Shown here: piece after piece, positions 1 through 7,409 of the stretch
How positions within the stretch are numbered: position 1 is the stretch's first letter
Layout of the letters: each line of letters opens with the position of its first letter
Assembly (NCBI GenBank): GCA_947071285.1
Contig: CAMTFK010000064.1
Location: 1-21,271, forward strand
DNA: 21,271 nt
Source of the DNA: an uncultured Bacteroides sp.
Lineage (GTDB): Bacteria; Bacteroidota; Bacteroidia; Bacteroidales; Bacteroidaceae
Reading direction: 5' to 3'
The notes under the pieces: generated by a model
Told to the model about the DNA's origin: nothing
The model's input: only the letters and a program-made list of their open reading frames with translations
The model's database searches: none
Program-made: the position numbers and the translations under genes

Positions 1-37
1 TTTAGTGAATAACTATTAATAAACAGTACTATCTAAA

Positions 38-90
38 ATTCTCCTCCTCCCGGGAGGAGGAGTACCCCAAAGGGGGGAGGTGGTAGGTAA
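38..90 (+). repeat. Left terminal inverted repeat of the DUF559 element
   Basis: This starts with a perfect 22-bp palindrome at 41-62 (CTCCTCCTCCC and its complement). A small CCCC-AAA-GGGG hairpin follows at 65-75, then a GGAGGTGGTAGGT tail points inward to the gene. The palindrome-hairpin-tail order is the same in all four copies in the window. The single strand could fold into two adjacent hairpins, as in REP or MITE ends. Confidence 0.85.
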
Positions 91-102
91 AAAAAGATTC
101 TT

Positions 103-528
103 ATGCAAACCATCATGAATAAATCCGATGTAACCGATAATAGAAAGGAGTTACGCAATCACAGCACTCCTGCCGAGGCTATACTTTGGAAACTGTTGAA
201 AGGAAAACAGATTGCCGGCTTAAAGTTCAGAAGACAGCATAGTGTCGGACCGTATATACTTGATTTTTATTGTCCACAGATCAAGTTAGCCATAGAATTG
301 GATGGTGAAGTGCATAATAGGCAACAGGATTATGATGAGCAACGTAGCTATTTTCTAAATAAGGTGGAAGGTATTGAGGTATTACGGTTTGAGAATAGAA
401 TAGTATTTGAGAATCCGGAACAGATACTATGGGAGATAGAGGAAAGGTTTTCTTCCTACCACCTCCCCCCTTCGGGGTACTCCTCCTCCCGGGAAGAGGA
501 GAATGGAGACAGTATTGTTAATTATTAA
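103..528 (+). CDS. DUF559 domain protein, Vsr-like endonuclease fold
   Basis: A 141-residue protein of the DUF559 family, which belongs to the PD-(D/E)XK/Vsr-like nuclease group. Visible family signatures are FRRQHSVGPYILDFYC (residues about 42-57), AIELDGEVH with the acidic ExD pair (about 63-71), a DxxR step, and GIEVLRFENRIV near the end of the fold. A DNA-cleaving role is inferred from the fold; no substrate is known from sequence. Two start codons are possible (103 and 115); 103 is used here, with an A-rich stretch just upstream. The last 25 or so residues (YHLPPSGYSSSREEE region) are translated from the right terminal repeat, so the tail is probably not part of the nuclease domain. It does not look like a partner of the flippase downstream; it reads as the cargo or engine of a repeat-bounded unit. 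Confidence 0.85.
   Translation: MQTIMNKSDVTDNRKELRNHSTPAEAILWKLLKGKQIAGLKFRRQHSVGPYILDFYCPQIKLAIELDGEVHNRQQDYDEQRSYFLNKVEGIEVLRFENRIVFENPEQILWEIEERFSSYHLPPSGYSSSREEENGDSIVNY
452..504 (-). repeat. Right terminal inverted repeat, inside the DUF559 coding end
   Basis: The inverted copy of the left repeat, differing at 4 of 53 positions, two of them at the inner edge. It is read through by the DUF559 frame and supplies its C-terminal tail. The palindrome part faces outward, mirroring the left end. Confidence 0.85.
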
Positions 529-546
529 CCGTTAATCATTAATAAA

Positions 547-1992
547 GTGGCGGGATTAAAATCTTTAGCAAAAGAAACTGCTATTTATGGGGTGAGTAGT
601 ATTGTAGGACGTTTCCTCAATTATCTGCTGGTGCCTGTTTACACGATAGCTTTGCCTGCATCGTCGGGCGGCTATGGTGTGGTTACGAATATATATGCCT
701 GGGTGGCATTGGTATTGGTACTGCTTACGTGCGGTATGGAGACGGGATTCTTCCGTTTTGCCAATAAGGGAGAAGATGATCCGATGAGGGTGTATTCCAC
801 AACCTTATTGAGCGTTAGCTTTGGTTCGCTAATTTTTGTTGCTTTGGGATTACTGTTCCTGGAACCTATTGCCGGATGGCTGGAATATGGTGAACATCCC
901 TGGTATATAGGCATGATGATGATTGTAGTGGCTATGGATGCTATTCAAAGTATTCCCTTTGCCTATCTGCGTTATAAGAAGCGCCCTATTAAGTTTGCAG
1001 CACTGAAACTGCTGTTTATCTTCCTCAATATTGCACTCAATCTCTTCTACTATGTCATTCTGAAAGGGAATGATGTAGGATATGCTTTCTTGTTCAATCT
1101 GATATGCACCTCCGTTGTGATGTTGTGCATGATACCCGAGCTGAGAGGCTTTACCTATGTGCTGGACCGGGAACTGCTGAAACGGATGCTTCGTTATTCT
1201 CTGCCTCTGGTTGTACTGGGTGTAGCCGGTATCCTCAATCAGGTGGCTGATAAGATTATCTTTCCTTTTGTCTACCCTGATGAGGCAGAGGCCACCGTGC
1301 AACTTGGCATTTACGGGGCTGCCAGTAAGATAGCCATGATTATGGCTATGTTTACCCAGGCATTCCGCTTTGCTTACGAACCTTTTGTATTTGGTAAGAG
1401 CAAGGAAAAAGACAGTCGTGAGATGTATGCACAGGCAATGAAGTTCTTCATTATCTTCACGTTGCTGGCTTTCCTGGCAGTGATGTTCTATATGGATATT
1501 CTTCGCCACGTCATCGGGCGCGATTACTGGGATGGACTGAGGGTAGTTCCTATCGTGATGGCGGCGGAAATTTTCATGGGCATTTACTTTAATCTTTCCT
1601 TCTGGTACAAACTGATTGATGAAACCCGTTGGGGAGCTTACTTCTCATTGACGGGCTGCACCATCCTGATACTGATGAATATCTTCCTGATACCGAAGTA
1701 CGGTTATATAGCTTGTGCTTGGGCGGGGTTCACTGGCTATGGTGTTGCTATGTTGCTTTCCTACTTTGTCGGTCAGAAAAAGTATCCGATACAGTACGAC
1801 CTCAAAGCAATCGGGATGTACGCCCTTCTGGCAGCCGTGCTTTATGTGGCAGCCGAGTATGTGCCGATAGATAACATTTACCTGCGCATGGCGTACCGCA
1901 CCGTTTTATTATTACTGTTTATTGCTTATGTCGTGAAGCGTGATTTGCCGCTTGGGCAGATACCTGTCTTAAACCGTTTCATCCGAAAATAA
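547..1992 (+). CDS. Polysaccharide/lipid-linked sugar flippase (MOP superfamily, Wzx-like)
   Basis: A 481-residue polytopic membrane protein with roughly 12-14 hydrophobic segments. The N-terminus has the flippase pattern (KETAIYGVSSIVGRFLNYLL, then PVYT) seen in oligosaccharide flippases of Bacteroidota. Known role of the family: moving undecaprenyl- or lipid-linked sugars across the inner membrane for O-antigen, capsule or related glycans. The substrate cannot be read from sequence. The start is GTG at 547, chosen because the family N-terminus begins here; no ATG fits better. The start sits directly after the right end of the DUF559 element, so its original upstream region may have been replaced. 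DUF389 follows after 8 nt, probably co-transcribed. No other glycan genes are in the window, so this is not an obvious capsule locus. Confidence 0.88.
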   Translation: MAGLKSLAKETAIYGVSSIVGRFLNYLLVPVYTIALPASSGGYGVVTNIYAWVALVLVLLTCGMETGFFRFANKGEDDPMRVYSTTLLSVSFGSLIFVALGLLFLEPIAGWLEYGEHPWYIGMMMIVVAMDAIQSIPFAYLRYKKRPIKFAALKLLFIFLNIALNLFYYVILKGNDVGYAFLFNLICTSVVMLCMIPELRGFTYVLDRELLKRMLRYSLPLVVLGVAGILNQVADKIIFPFVYPDEAEATVQLGIYGAASKIAMIMAMFTQAFRFAYEPFVFGKSKEKDSREMYAQAMKFFIIFTLLAFLAVMFYMDILRHVIGRDYWDGLRVVPIVMAAEIFMGIYFNLSFWYKLIDETRWGAYFSLTGCTILILMNIFLIPKYGYIACAWAGFTGYGVAMLLSYFVGQKKYPIQYDLKAIGMYALLAAVLYVAAEYVPIDNIYLRMAYRTVLLLLFIAYVVKRDLPLGQIPVLNRFIRK

Positions 1993-2000
1993 TAGCGCTT

Positions 2001-3371
2001 ATGGAAACACCTGAACAAAACCGGAATGTATTTGCTATCAAGAAATTCCTGAACGAATATCTTGATTTACGAAAAGACAAAGACAATGAATTGGAAACTG
2101 TAGACTCCATCCGCAAAGGAGTGGAGTTCAAGGGAGCGAATCTGTGGATTCTGATATTTGCCATCTTCATGGCGTCATTAGGCTTGAATGTCAATTCTAC
2201 TGCCGTGATTATTGGTGCCATGTTGATTTCTCCGCTGATGGGGCCTATCATGGGTGTGGGGCTTTCCGTTGGTTTGAACGATTTTGAGTTGATGAAGCGC
2301 TCATTGAAGAGCTTCTTGATAACGACACTGTTCAGTGTGACGACGGCTACCATTTTCTTCCTGGTGAGTCCGGTTGCCGAGGGACAGTCGGAGCTGCTGG
2401 CGCGTACCTCACCTACGATTTATGACGTATTCATCGCACTTATGGGTGGTCTTGCCGGTGTGGTGGCCCTTTCTACTAAAGAAAAAGGGAATGTGATTCC
2501 CGGCGTGGCCATTGCCACGGCGCTAATGCCGCCACTCTGTACGGCAGGTTATGGGTTGGCAACGGGAAATCTTGTTTATTTCCTCGGTGCTTTCTATCTT
2601 TATTTCATTAATTCGGTGTTTATCAGCCTTGCCACGTTTGTGGGTGTGCGTGTGATGCACTTCCAGCGCAAAGAGTTCGTGGATAAGAAACGGGAAAAGA
2701 AAGTACGCCAATACATCATACTCATTGCTGTGCTTACGATGTGTCCGGCTGTTTACCTTACCGTAGGCATCATCCAGAGCACCTTCTATGAGAGTGCTGC
2801 CAACCGGTTTGTTTCGGAGCAGCTTTCTTTTGAGAATACGCAGGTGCTGGATAAGAAAATCCATTATCATGGCACTAAGGACAATGAGATACGTGTGGTT
2901 TTGATTGGTCAGGAAGTTCCCGAGGCGTCTATCGCTATTGCCCGGGGAAAGATGAAAGATTATAAGTTGGGTGAAACGAAGTTGACCGTTCTTCAAGGAA
3001 TGAATAATGAGGCTGTGGATATTTCTTCTATCCGGGCTATGGTGATGGAAGATTTCTATAAGAACAGCGAAGAAAGGCTGGTGGAACAGACAAAGAAGAT
3101 TTCCGTGCTGGAGCAGAGCCTTGCGAAATATAAATCTTTTGATGAACTGGGAAAGACAATCATTCCGGAACTGAAAGTGCTGTATCCATCGGTAAAAACG
3201 GTTTCTATATCCCATGCAATAGAAATGACGGTTGACTCGATACGAACGGATACCATTACGCTTGCCGTACTGAAATTCGGTAAGCATCCCGGTGCGCAGG
3301 AAAAAGAGAAGATTGCCGAGTGGCTGAAGGCACGGACAGGGGCGAAACAGTTGAGGCTAATTGCAGAATAA
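2001..3371 (+). CDS. DUF389 (TIGR00341 family) membrane protein
   Basis: A 456-residue protein. Residues about 45-240 hold a series of hydrophobic helices with the DUF389 hallmark (NSTAVIIGAMLISPLMGPIMG), and further glycine-rich helices (ALMGGLAGVVALSTKEK, IATALMPPLCTAGYGLATG). After a last membrane helix near 240-265, the C-terminal 190 residues are soluble, with a heptad-like segment near 350-375 (EERLVEQTKKISVLEQSLAK). Function is unknown for the family; the helices suggest a transporter or membrane sensor, which is inference. It starts 8 nt after the flippase stop, so the two are probably one transcription unit. A gene-less inverted-repeat pair lies immediately downstream. Confidence 0.9.
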   Translation: METPEQNRNVFAIKKFLNEYLDLRKDKDNELETVDSIRKGVEFKGANLWILIFAIFMASLGLNVNSTAVIIGAMLISPLMGPIMGVGLSVGLNDFELMKRSLKSFLITTLFSVTTATIFFLVSPVAEGQSELLARTSPTIYDVFIALMGGLAGVVALSTKEKGNVIPGVAIATALMPPLCTAGYGLATGNLVYFLGAFYLYFINSVFISLATFVGVRVMHFQRKEFVDKKREKKVRQYIILIAVLTMCPAVYLTVGIIQSTFYESAANRFVSEQLSFENTQVLDKKIHYHGTKDNEIRVVLIGQEVPEASIAIARGKMKDYKLGETKLTVLQGMNNEAVDISSIRAMVMEDFYKNSEERLVEQTKKISVLEQSLAKYKSFDELGKTIIPELKVLYPSVKTVSISHAIEMTVDSIRTDTITLAVLKFGKHPGAQEKEKIAEWLKARTGAKQLRLIAE

Positions 3372-3382
3372 TACTATTCTAA

Positions 3383-3527
3383 CTCTCCTCTTCCTGGGAG
3401 GAGGAGTACCCTGAAAGGGGGAGGTGGTAGGTAAGCAATAAAATACCTATTAATTATAAGACTAAGGACTTCTTTTCTCACCTACCACTCCGCCCTTTGG
3501 GCACCCCTCCTCCAGTAAGGAGAGGAA
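3383..3527. mobile_element. MITE-like pair of DUF559-type inverted repeats, no gene inside
   Basis: The left arm (3383-3434) and inverted right arm (3480-3527) are diverged copies of the repeat that flanks the DUF559 gene, with the same order: outer GGAGG palindrome, CCC/GGG mini-hairpin, inner GGTGGTAGGT. Only about 45 AT-rich bases separate the arms and no reading frame is present. The left arm is close to the DUF559 repeat; the right arm has several changes (for example GCACCCC for GTACTCC). It looks like a non-autonomous or internally deleted relative. The alternative is a structured 3' end or terminator for DUF389. Confidence 0.65.
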
Positions 3528-3566
3528 TGAAGATACTTTGAGTAATAACTTAATATTAACTATAGA

Positions 3567-5702
3567 ATGAAGCTAAAGTATATCCTAATAACCGTTTGCT
3601 GCTTCTTCACCTTGACCGGACAGGCTGATGAAGGTATGTGGATGCTGGGAAACCTGAATAAGCAGACCCGTAAAACCATGAAAGAGCTTGGCTTGCAGAT
3701 GTCCGCTGATAAACTATACAGTCCGAAACGTCCGTCGTTGAAAGATGCGGTAGTCAGCTTTGGGGGCTTTTGTTCAGGCGTAGTCGTATCTGAGGATGGC
3801 CTGGTGTTTACTAACCACCATTGCGGTTTCAGCAGTGTGCAGCAACATTCATCGGTGGAGCATGATTATCTGAAAGATGGTTTTGTGGCACGTAGCCGTG
3901 AGGAAGAACTTCCTAATCCGGAGCTTTACGTCCGTTTTCTGTTACGTACAGAAGATGTGACGAAACGTGTGCTGGGTGCAGTCAAGCCTTCAATGAACGA
4001 GATGGAACGCTCCAGTGCAGTAGATTCCATGATGCTGGTGATAGGTGGGGAGGTATCTCACAAAGACTCTACTTTAATCGGTATTGTGGATGCTTATTAT
4101 GGTGGCAATGAATTCTGGCTTTCTGTTTATCGCGATTTCAACGATGTCCGGTTGGTGTTTGCACCGCCTTCTTCTATTGGTAAGTTCGGTTGGGATACGG
4201 ACAACTGGGTATGGCCACGACATACAGGAGATTTCTGTGTCTTCCGTATCTATGCGGATCGTAATAACCATCCTGCCGAGTATTCTCCTGAGAATGTTCC
4301 CTATCATCCTGAATACGTAGCACCGATTTCGCTGGATGGCTATCGGGAAGGTTCCTTCTGCATGACGCTGGGCTATCCCGGCAGTACGGAACGTTATCTT
4401 TCTTCGTTTGGTATAGAAGAAATGATGAATAATTCCAATCAGGCACAGATAGATGTTCGTGGTGTGAAGCAGGCCATCTGGAAGCGTGAGATGGACCGCA
4501 ATGACAGTGTGCGCATCAAGTATGCCTCCAAGTATGATGAAAGCTCCAACTATTGGAAGAACAGTATTGGAACAAACCGGGCCATCCGTAAACTGGGGAT
4601 ATTGGAGAAGAAACGTGCAATGGAACAGGAACTTCGTCGATGGATACAGCAAAATCCGGAAGAACGGGAGAAACTGTTGCAACTGTTCACAGATCTGGAA
4701 CTGAATTACAAGAACCGCCGTGAAGTGAACCGTGCACAGGCTTATTTCATAGAATCATTCCTGTATGCCCCGGAGCTGGTACAACTTGCTTTGAAAATCT
4801 TGAATTTCGACTTTGAGGGTGAAGAGAAGACCGTTTTAGCAGGTTTAAAAGATATTGTTGAACAGTATTCCAATCTGGATCTGGATATTGATAAGGAGGT
4901 CTTTACAGCAGTATTAAAAGAGTATCGCTCAAAGGTAGATACTACTTTCCTGCCGGCAATTTATCATACCATTGCGCAACAGTATAATGGGAATGAAAAG
5001 GCATATGTGGACAGTCTTTATGCTCATTCCGAACTGACTACTCCCCGTGGTTTGAAGCGTTTCCTTGAACGGGATACTACTTATCAGATATTTGATGACC
5101 CGGCCATATCCCTGGGTATAGATATGTTGACAATGCTGTTTGATATGAATATGCAGATGCAGGCACCCACTTCGGAGATTATCCGGGGAGAACGTTTGCT
5201 GAATGGGGCTATCCGACGGATGTATGCTTCGCGTAATTTCTATCCGGACGCTAATTCTACCATGCGGTTGAGTTTTGGTACTGTGGCAGGATATACGCCT
5301 TTTGATGGTGCGGAATATGCTTACTACACCACTTCAAAAGGAGTCTTGGAGAAGGTGAAGGCAAATGTGGGAGATGTGGATTTTGCGGTTCAGCCGGAAA
5401 TCCTGTCGCTGCTTTCTTCGGGAGATTTCGGAAGATATGCCGATGAAAAGGGGGAAATGAAAGTGTGCTTTATCTCAAATAATGATATTACGGGCGGAAA
5501 TTCAGGTAGTGCCATGTTCAATGCGAAAGGTGAGTTGCTGGGCTTAGCATTTGATGGAAACTGGGAGGCGATGAGCAGTGATATTCTATATGAACCGAAA
5601 ATGCAGCGCTGTATCGGGGTGGATGTACGGTATATCCTGTTTATTATAGAGAAATATGGTAAGGCAAGTCATTTGGTACAGGAACTGAAGATTAGTGATT
5701 AG
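3567..5702 (+). CDS. S46 family dipeptidyl peptidase, DPP7-type
   Basis: A 711-residue serine exopeptidase that releases dipeptides from the N-termini of peptides, made with a cleavable signal peptide (hydrophobic residues 5-18, cut near 20) and so acting in the periplasm or on the surface. The triad is visible: His85 in FTNHHCGF, Asp222 in WPRHTGDF, Ser646 in TGGNSGS. Residues NWVWPRHTGDF form the substrate N-terminus binding region known in S46 enzymes. Substrate class: the position equivalent to residue 673 of the Porphyromonas gingivalis enzymes is Gly664 (LAFDGNWE). Family knowledge puts Gly here in DPP7 (hydrophobic P1 preference) and Arg in DPP11 (Asp/Glu preference), so DPP7-type is preferred. 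The full family length is present. It is likely a single gene; its stop codon lies inside the left arm of the hairpin shared with convergent ahpF. Confidence 0.93.
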   Translation: MKLKYILITVCCFFTLTGQADEGMWMLGNLNKQTRKTMKELGLQMSADKLYSPKRPSLKDAVVSFGGFCSGVVVSEDGLVFTNHHCGFSSVQQHSSVEHDYLKDGFVARSREEELPNPELYVRFLLRTEDVTKRVLGAVKPSMNEMERSSAVDSMMLVIGGEVSHKDSTLIGIVDAYYGGNEFWLSVYRDFNDVRLVFAPPSSIGKFGWDTDNWVWPRHTGDFCVFRIYADRNNHPAEYSPENVPYHPEYVAPISLDGYREGSFCMTLGYPGSTERYLSSFGIEEMMNNSNQAQIDVRGVKQAIWKREMDRNDSVRIKYASKYDESSNYWKNSIGTNRAIRKLGILEKKRAMEQELRRWIQQNPEEREKLLQLFTDLELNYKNRREVNRAQAYFIESFLYAPELVQLALKILNFDFEGEEKTVLAGLKDIVEQYSNLDLDIDKEVFTAVLKEYRSKVDTTFLPAIYHTIAQQYNGNEKAYVDSLYAHSELTTPRGLKRFLERDTTYQIFDDPAISLGIDMLTMLFDMNMQMQAPTSEIIRGERLLNGAIRRMYASRNFYPDANSTMRLSFGTVAGYTPFDGAEYAYYTTSKGVLEKVKANVGDVDFAVQPEILSLLSSGDFGRYADEKGEMKVCFISNNDITGGNSGSAMFNAKGELLGLAFDGNWEAMSSDILYEPKMQRCIGVDVRYILFIIEKYGKASHLVQELKISD

Positions 5703-5754
5703 TGGTTAGTGATTAGTAGCCGCTAATCACTAATCACTAACCACTAATCACTAA
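5692..5754. terminator. Bidirectional hairpin between the S46 peptidase gene and ahpF
   Basis: Two perfectly complementary 25-base arms (5692-5716 and 5730-5754) with a 13-nt loop, built from TTAGTGATTAG units. It separates convergent genes and contains both stop codons (TAG at 5700-5702, and TAG on the minus strand at 5751-5753). There is no long T-run after either arm, so termination may rest on stem length alone. The same repeat family occurs at 10941-11010 and 13041-13130. Confidence 0.7.
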
Positions 5755-7310
5755 ATCACCCCTCTTATCCTGTCATCAAATGCCGAAAGTGCCGCTTTCG
5801 CCCCTTCGCCCATTGCAATGACAATCTGTTTATAAGGTACGGTCGATACATCTCCTGCGGCATATACCCCCGGAATATTAGTCCGGCAATGTGCATCAAT
5901 CTTGATTTCTCCCTGCGGTGTAACATCCAGTTCTTCCCGAAAAGGAATACTGTTTGCCGCCAGTCCTATCTGCACAAATATGCCATCTAACGGAAAATCC
6001 CGTTCTTCATTAGTCACTCGGTCCTTAACGCGGATGCCTGTTACCTTATCTCCGTTTCCCAAGACTTTCGTAGTCTGTGAAGACGTAAAGATTTCAACAT
6101 TCGGCAGACTCTGAGCTTTCTCTTGCAGCACTTGGTCTGCTCTCAGATTATCTGCAAACTCAAATACAGTCACCTTCCGGCAAATACCTGCCAGGTCGAT
6201 GGCTGCTTCTATACCGGAGTTTCCGCCTCCGATTACGGCTACATCCTTTCCCTGATAGAACGGTCCGTCGCAATGTGGACAGAAGGCAACGCCTCTGCCG
6301 ATATACTCTGTTTCACCTTCCACATTCAGTTTCCGCCAACTGGCACCTGTTGCAATAATCACACTGGGGGAGGTGAAAACCTCACCGCCAACTACCGAAA
6401 CAGCTTTTTCTTTACCTTGAAGCTCCGTTTTTTCTATCTTCCGGTCTTCAAATAAATCGATAGGATAATGATTGATATGGCTTCTTAAGTTATCTGCCAG
6501 TTGTGCCCCCGTTGTCTGCGGCACAGAAATCAGATTCTCGATACCTACGGTTTCCTTCACCTGACCACCAATCTTTTCGGCAACAATAGCTACTCTCAAC
6601 CCCTTGCGAGCTGAATAAATAGCTGCTGAGGCTCCTGCCGGTCCACCGCCCAATACAAGGACATCATACGCCCTTGATATAGGTTCTGCATCTGCTAATG
6701 GTTCGGAACCAAACATCTCTTCTAATTTCTGCAAAAGTTCCCCCAGCGTGCCACGTCCGACGTGGAGTAACTTCCCATTGGCATAGACGGATGGTACACC
6801 CTGTATTTTCAGTGCATCCACTTCTTCCTGGAAGAGGGCTCCGTCTATCATTTCATGTGTAATCTGTCCGTTCAGCAGGGTAATGACATTCAGCGCCTGT
6901 ACCACATCGGGACAGTTAGTACACGTCAGCGATACGTACGTTTGTAGGGAAACAGGTCCTTTCAAGGCCTGAATGCGTCGTTGTATAGCTTCATCAGGGA
7001 TGTTCTTGCCTTTACCGTCTGCGTTGAGTACTGCCAAAAGCAAGGAAGTGAATTCATGTCCATTGGGTATCCCACGGAACTTCACACCAGTTACTTTTCC
7101 GTCTTTCAACAGAGAGAACTCCAGTTTCGGCTGTTCAGTTTCCGTTATTTCGCAGGATAGTTTGTCGGAACACTCTGCTACATCTTTCAGTAAATCTATT
7201 AGCTCCTGCGCACTCTCGTGCCGTGGATGGCAGACAATATGAAAGATGTACATCGCTTCCAGATTCTGGAAGATGCCGCGTATCTGTTCTTTTAATGCTA
7301 AGTCTAACAT
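5751..7310 (-). CDS. ahpF: Alkyl hydroperoxide reductase subunit F (NADH:peroxiredoxin reductase)
   Basis: A 519-residue flavoprotein that passes electrons from NADH to AhpC. The N-terminal tandem thioredoxin-fold domain carries the redox pair C130-C133 (LTCTNCPD). The C-terminal thioredoxin-reductase-like part has the FAD site (VLGGGPAGASAA, about 219-230), the NAD site (AVIGGGNSGIEAA), the second redox pair C344-C347 (FCPHCDGP) and the closing FAD motif GVYAAGDVS. Length and domain order match full AhpF, which separates it from plain thioredoxin reductase. It lies about 100 nt downstream of ahpC on the same strand, with a strong hairpin between them. Its stop codon lies in the hairpin shared with the S46 peptidase gene. 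Confidence 0.96.
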   Translation of the reverse strand: MLDLALKEQIRGIFQNLEAMYIFHIVCHPRHESAQELIDLLKDVAECSDKLSCEITETEQPKLEFSLLKDGKVTGVKFRGIPNGHEFTSLLLAVLNADGKGKNIPDEAIQRRIQALKGPVSLQTYVSLTCTNCPDVVQALNVITLLNGQITHEMIDGALFQEEVDALKIQGVPSVYANGKLLHVGRGTLGELLQKLEEMFGSEPLADAEPISRAYDVLVLGGGPAGASAAIYSARKGLRVAIVAEKIGGQVKETVGIENLISVPQTTGAQLADNLRSHINHYPIDLFEDRKIEKTELQGKEKAVSVVGGEVFTSPSVIIATGASWRKLNVEGETEYIGRGVAFCPHCDGPFYQGKDVAVIGGGNSGIEAAIDLAGICRKVTVFEFADNLRADQVLQEKAQSLPNVEIFTSSQTTKVLGNGDKVTGIRVKDRVTNEERDFPLDGIFVQIGLAANSIPFREELDVTPQGEIKIDAHCRTNIPGVYAAGDVSTVPYKQIVIAMGEGAKAALSAFDDRIRGVI

Positions 7311-7339
7311 AATCTATTACTGTTTTTTGAGAATAAAAT

Positions 7340-7386
7340 GAGCCCCCTCCAAAGTGTGTGTGCAAGATACAGGATAGAGGGGGCTC
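7340..7386 (-). terminator. Hairpin between ahpC and ahpF
   Basis: GAGCCCCCTC (7340-7349) pairs perfectly with GAGGGGGCTC (7377-7386), giving a 10-bp GC-rich stem with a 27-nt loop. In the minus direction it lies just after the ahpC stop and is followed by CATTTTATTCTC, a weak T-rich run. It is placed to stop part of the transcripts after ahpC, so that AhpC exceeds AhpF, or to protect the ahpC 3' end. Confidence 0.65.
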
Positions 7387-7409
7387 GCTAATTAAAAAGG
7401 GAGATGAAC

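Larger units (their letters stand above)
1..546 (+). mobile_element. Putative DUF559 element with terminal inverted repeats
   Basis: A DUF559 gene lies between two inverted copies of a GC-rich repeat (38-90 and 452-504) that match at 49 of 53 positions by hand alignment. Similarity continues outward in a weaker AT-rich zone: AACAGTACTATCT from 22 on the left against AACAATACTGTCT read inward from 519 on the right, and then TTAATA-rich sequence to about 1 and 546. The left end may lie outside the window. The right repeat is inside the 3' end of the DUF559 reading frame. Seen: the inverted repeats and the gene between them. Inferred: that the unit moves or spreads as one piece. No target-site duplication could be identified. 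Confidence 0.6.

Noticed and set aside
1..546. Ordinary IS element with a transposase
   Set aside because: The only gene is a DUF559 nuclease-fold protein; there is no DDE or HUH motif, and no target duplication could be identified.
850..1509. 219-codon minus-strand open frame opposite the flippase
   Set aside because: Low-complexity His/Gln-rich translation antisense to a clear membrane protein; a shadow frame.
2523..3287. 254-codon minus-strand open frame opposite DUF389
   Set aside because: Antisense to a well-supported gene, with no recognisable domain or promoter.
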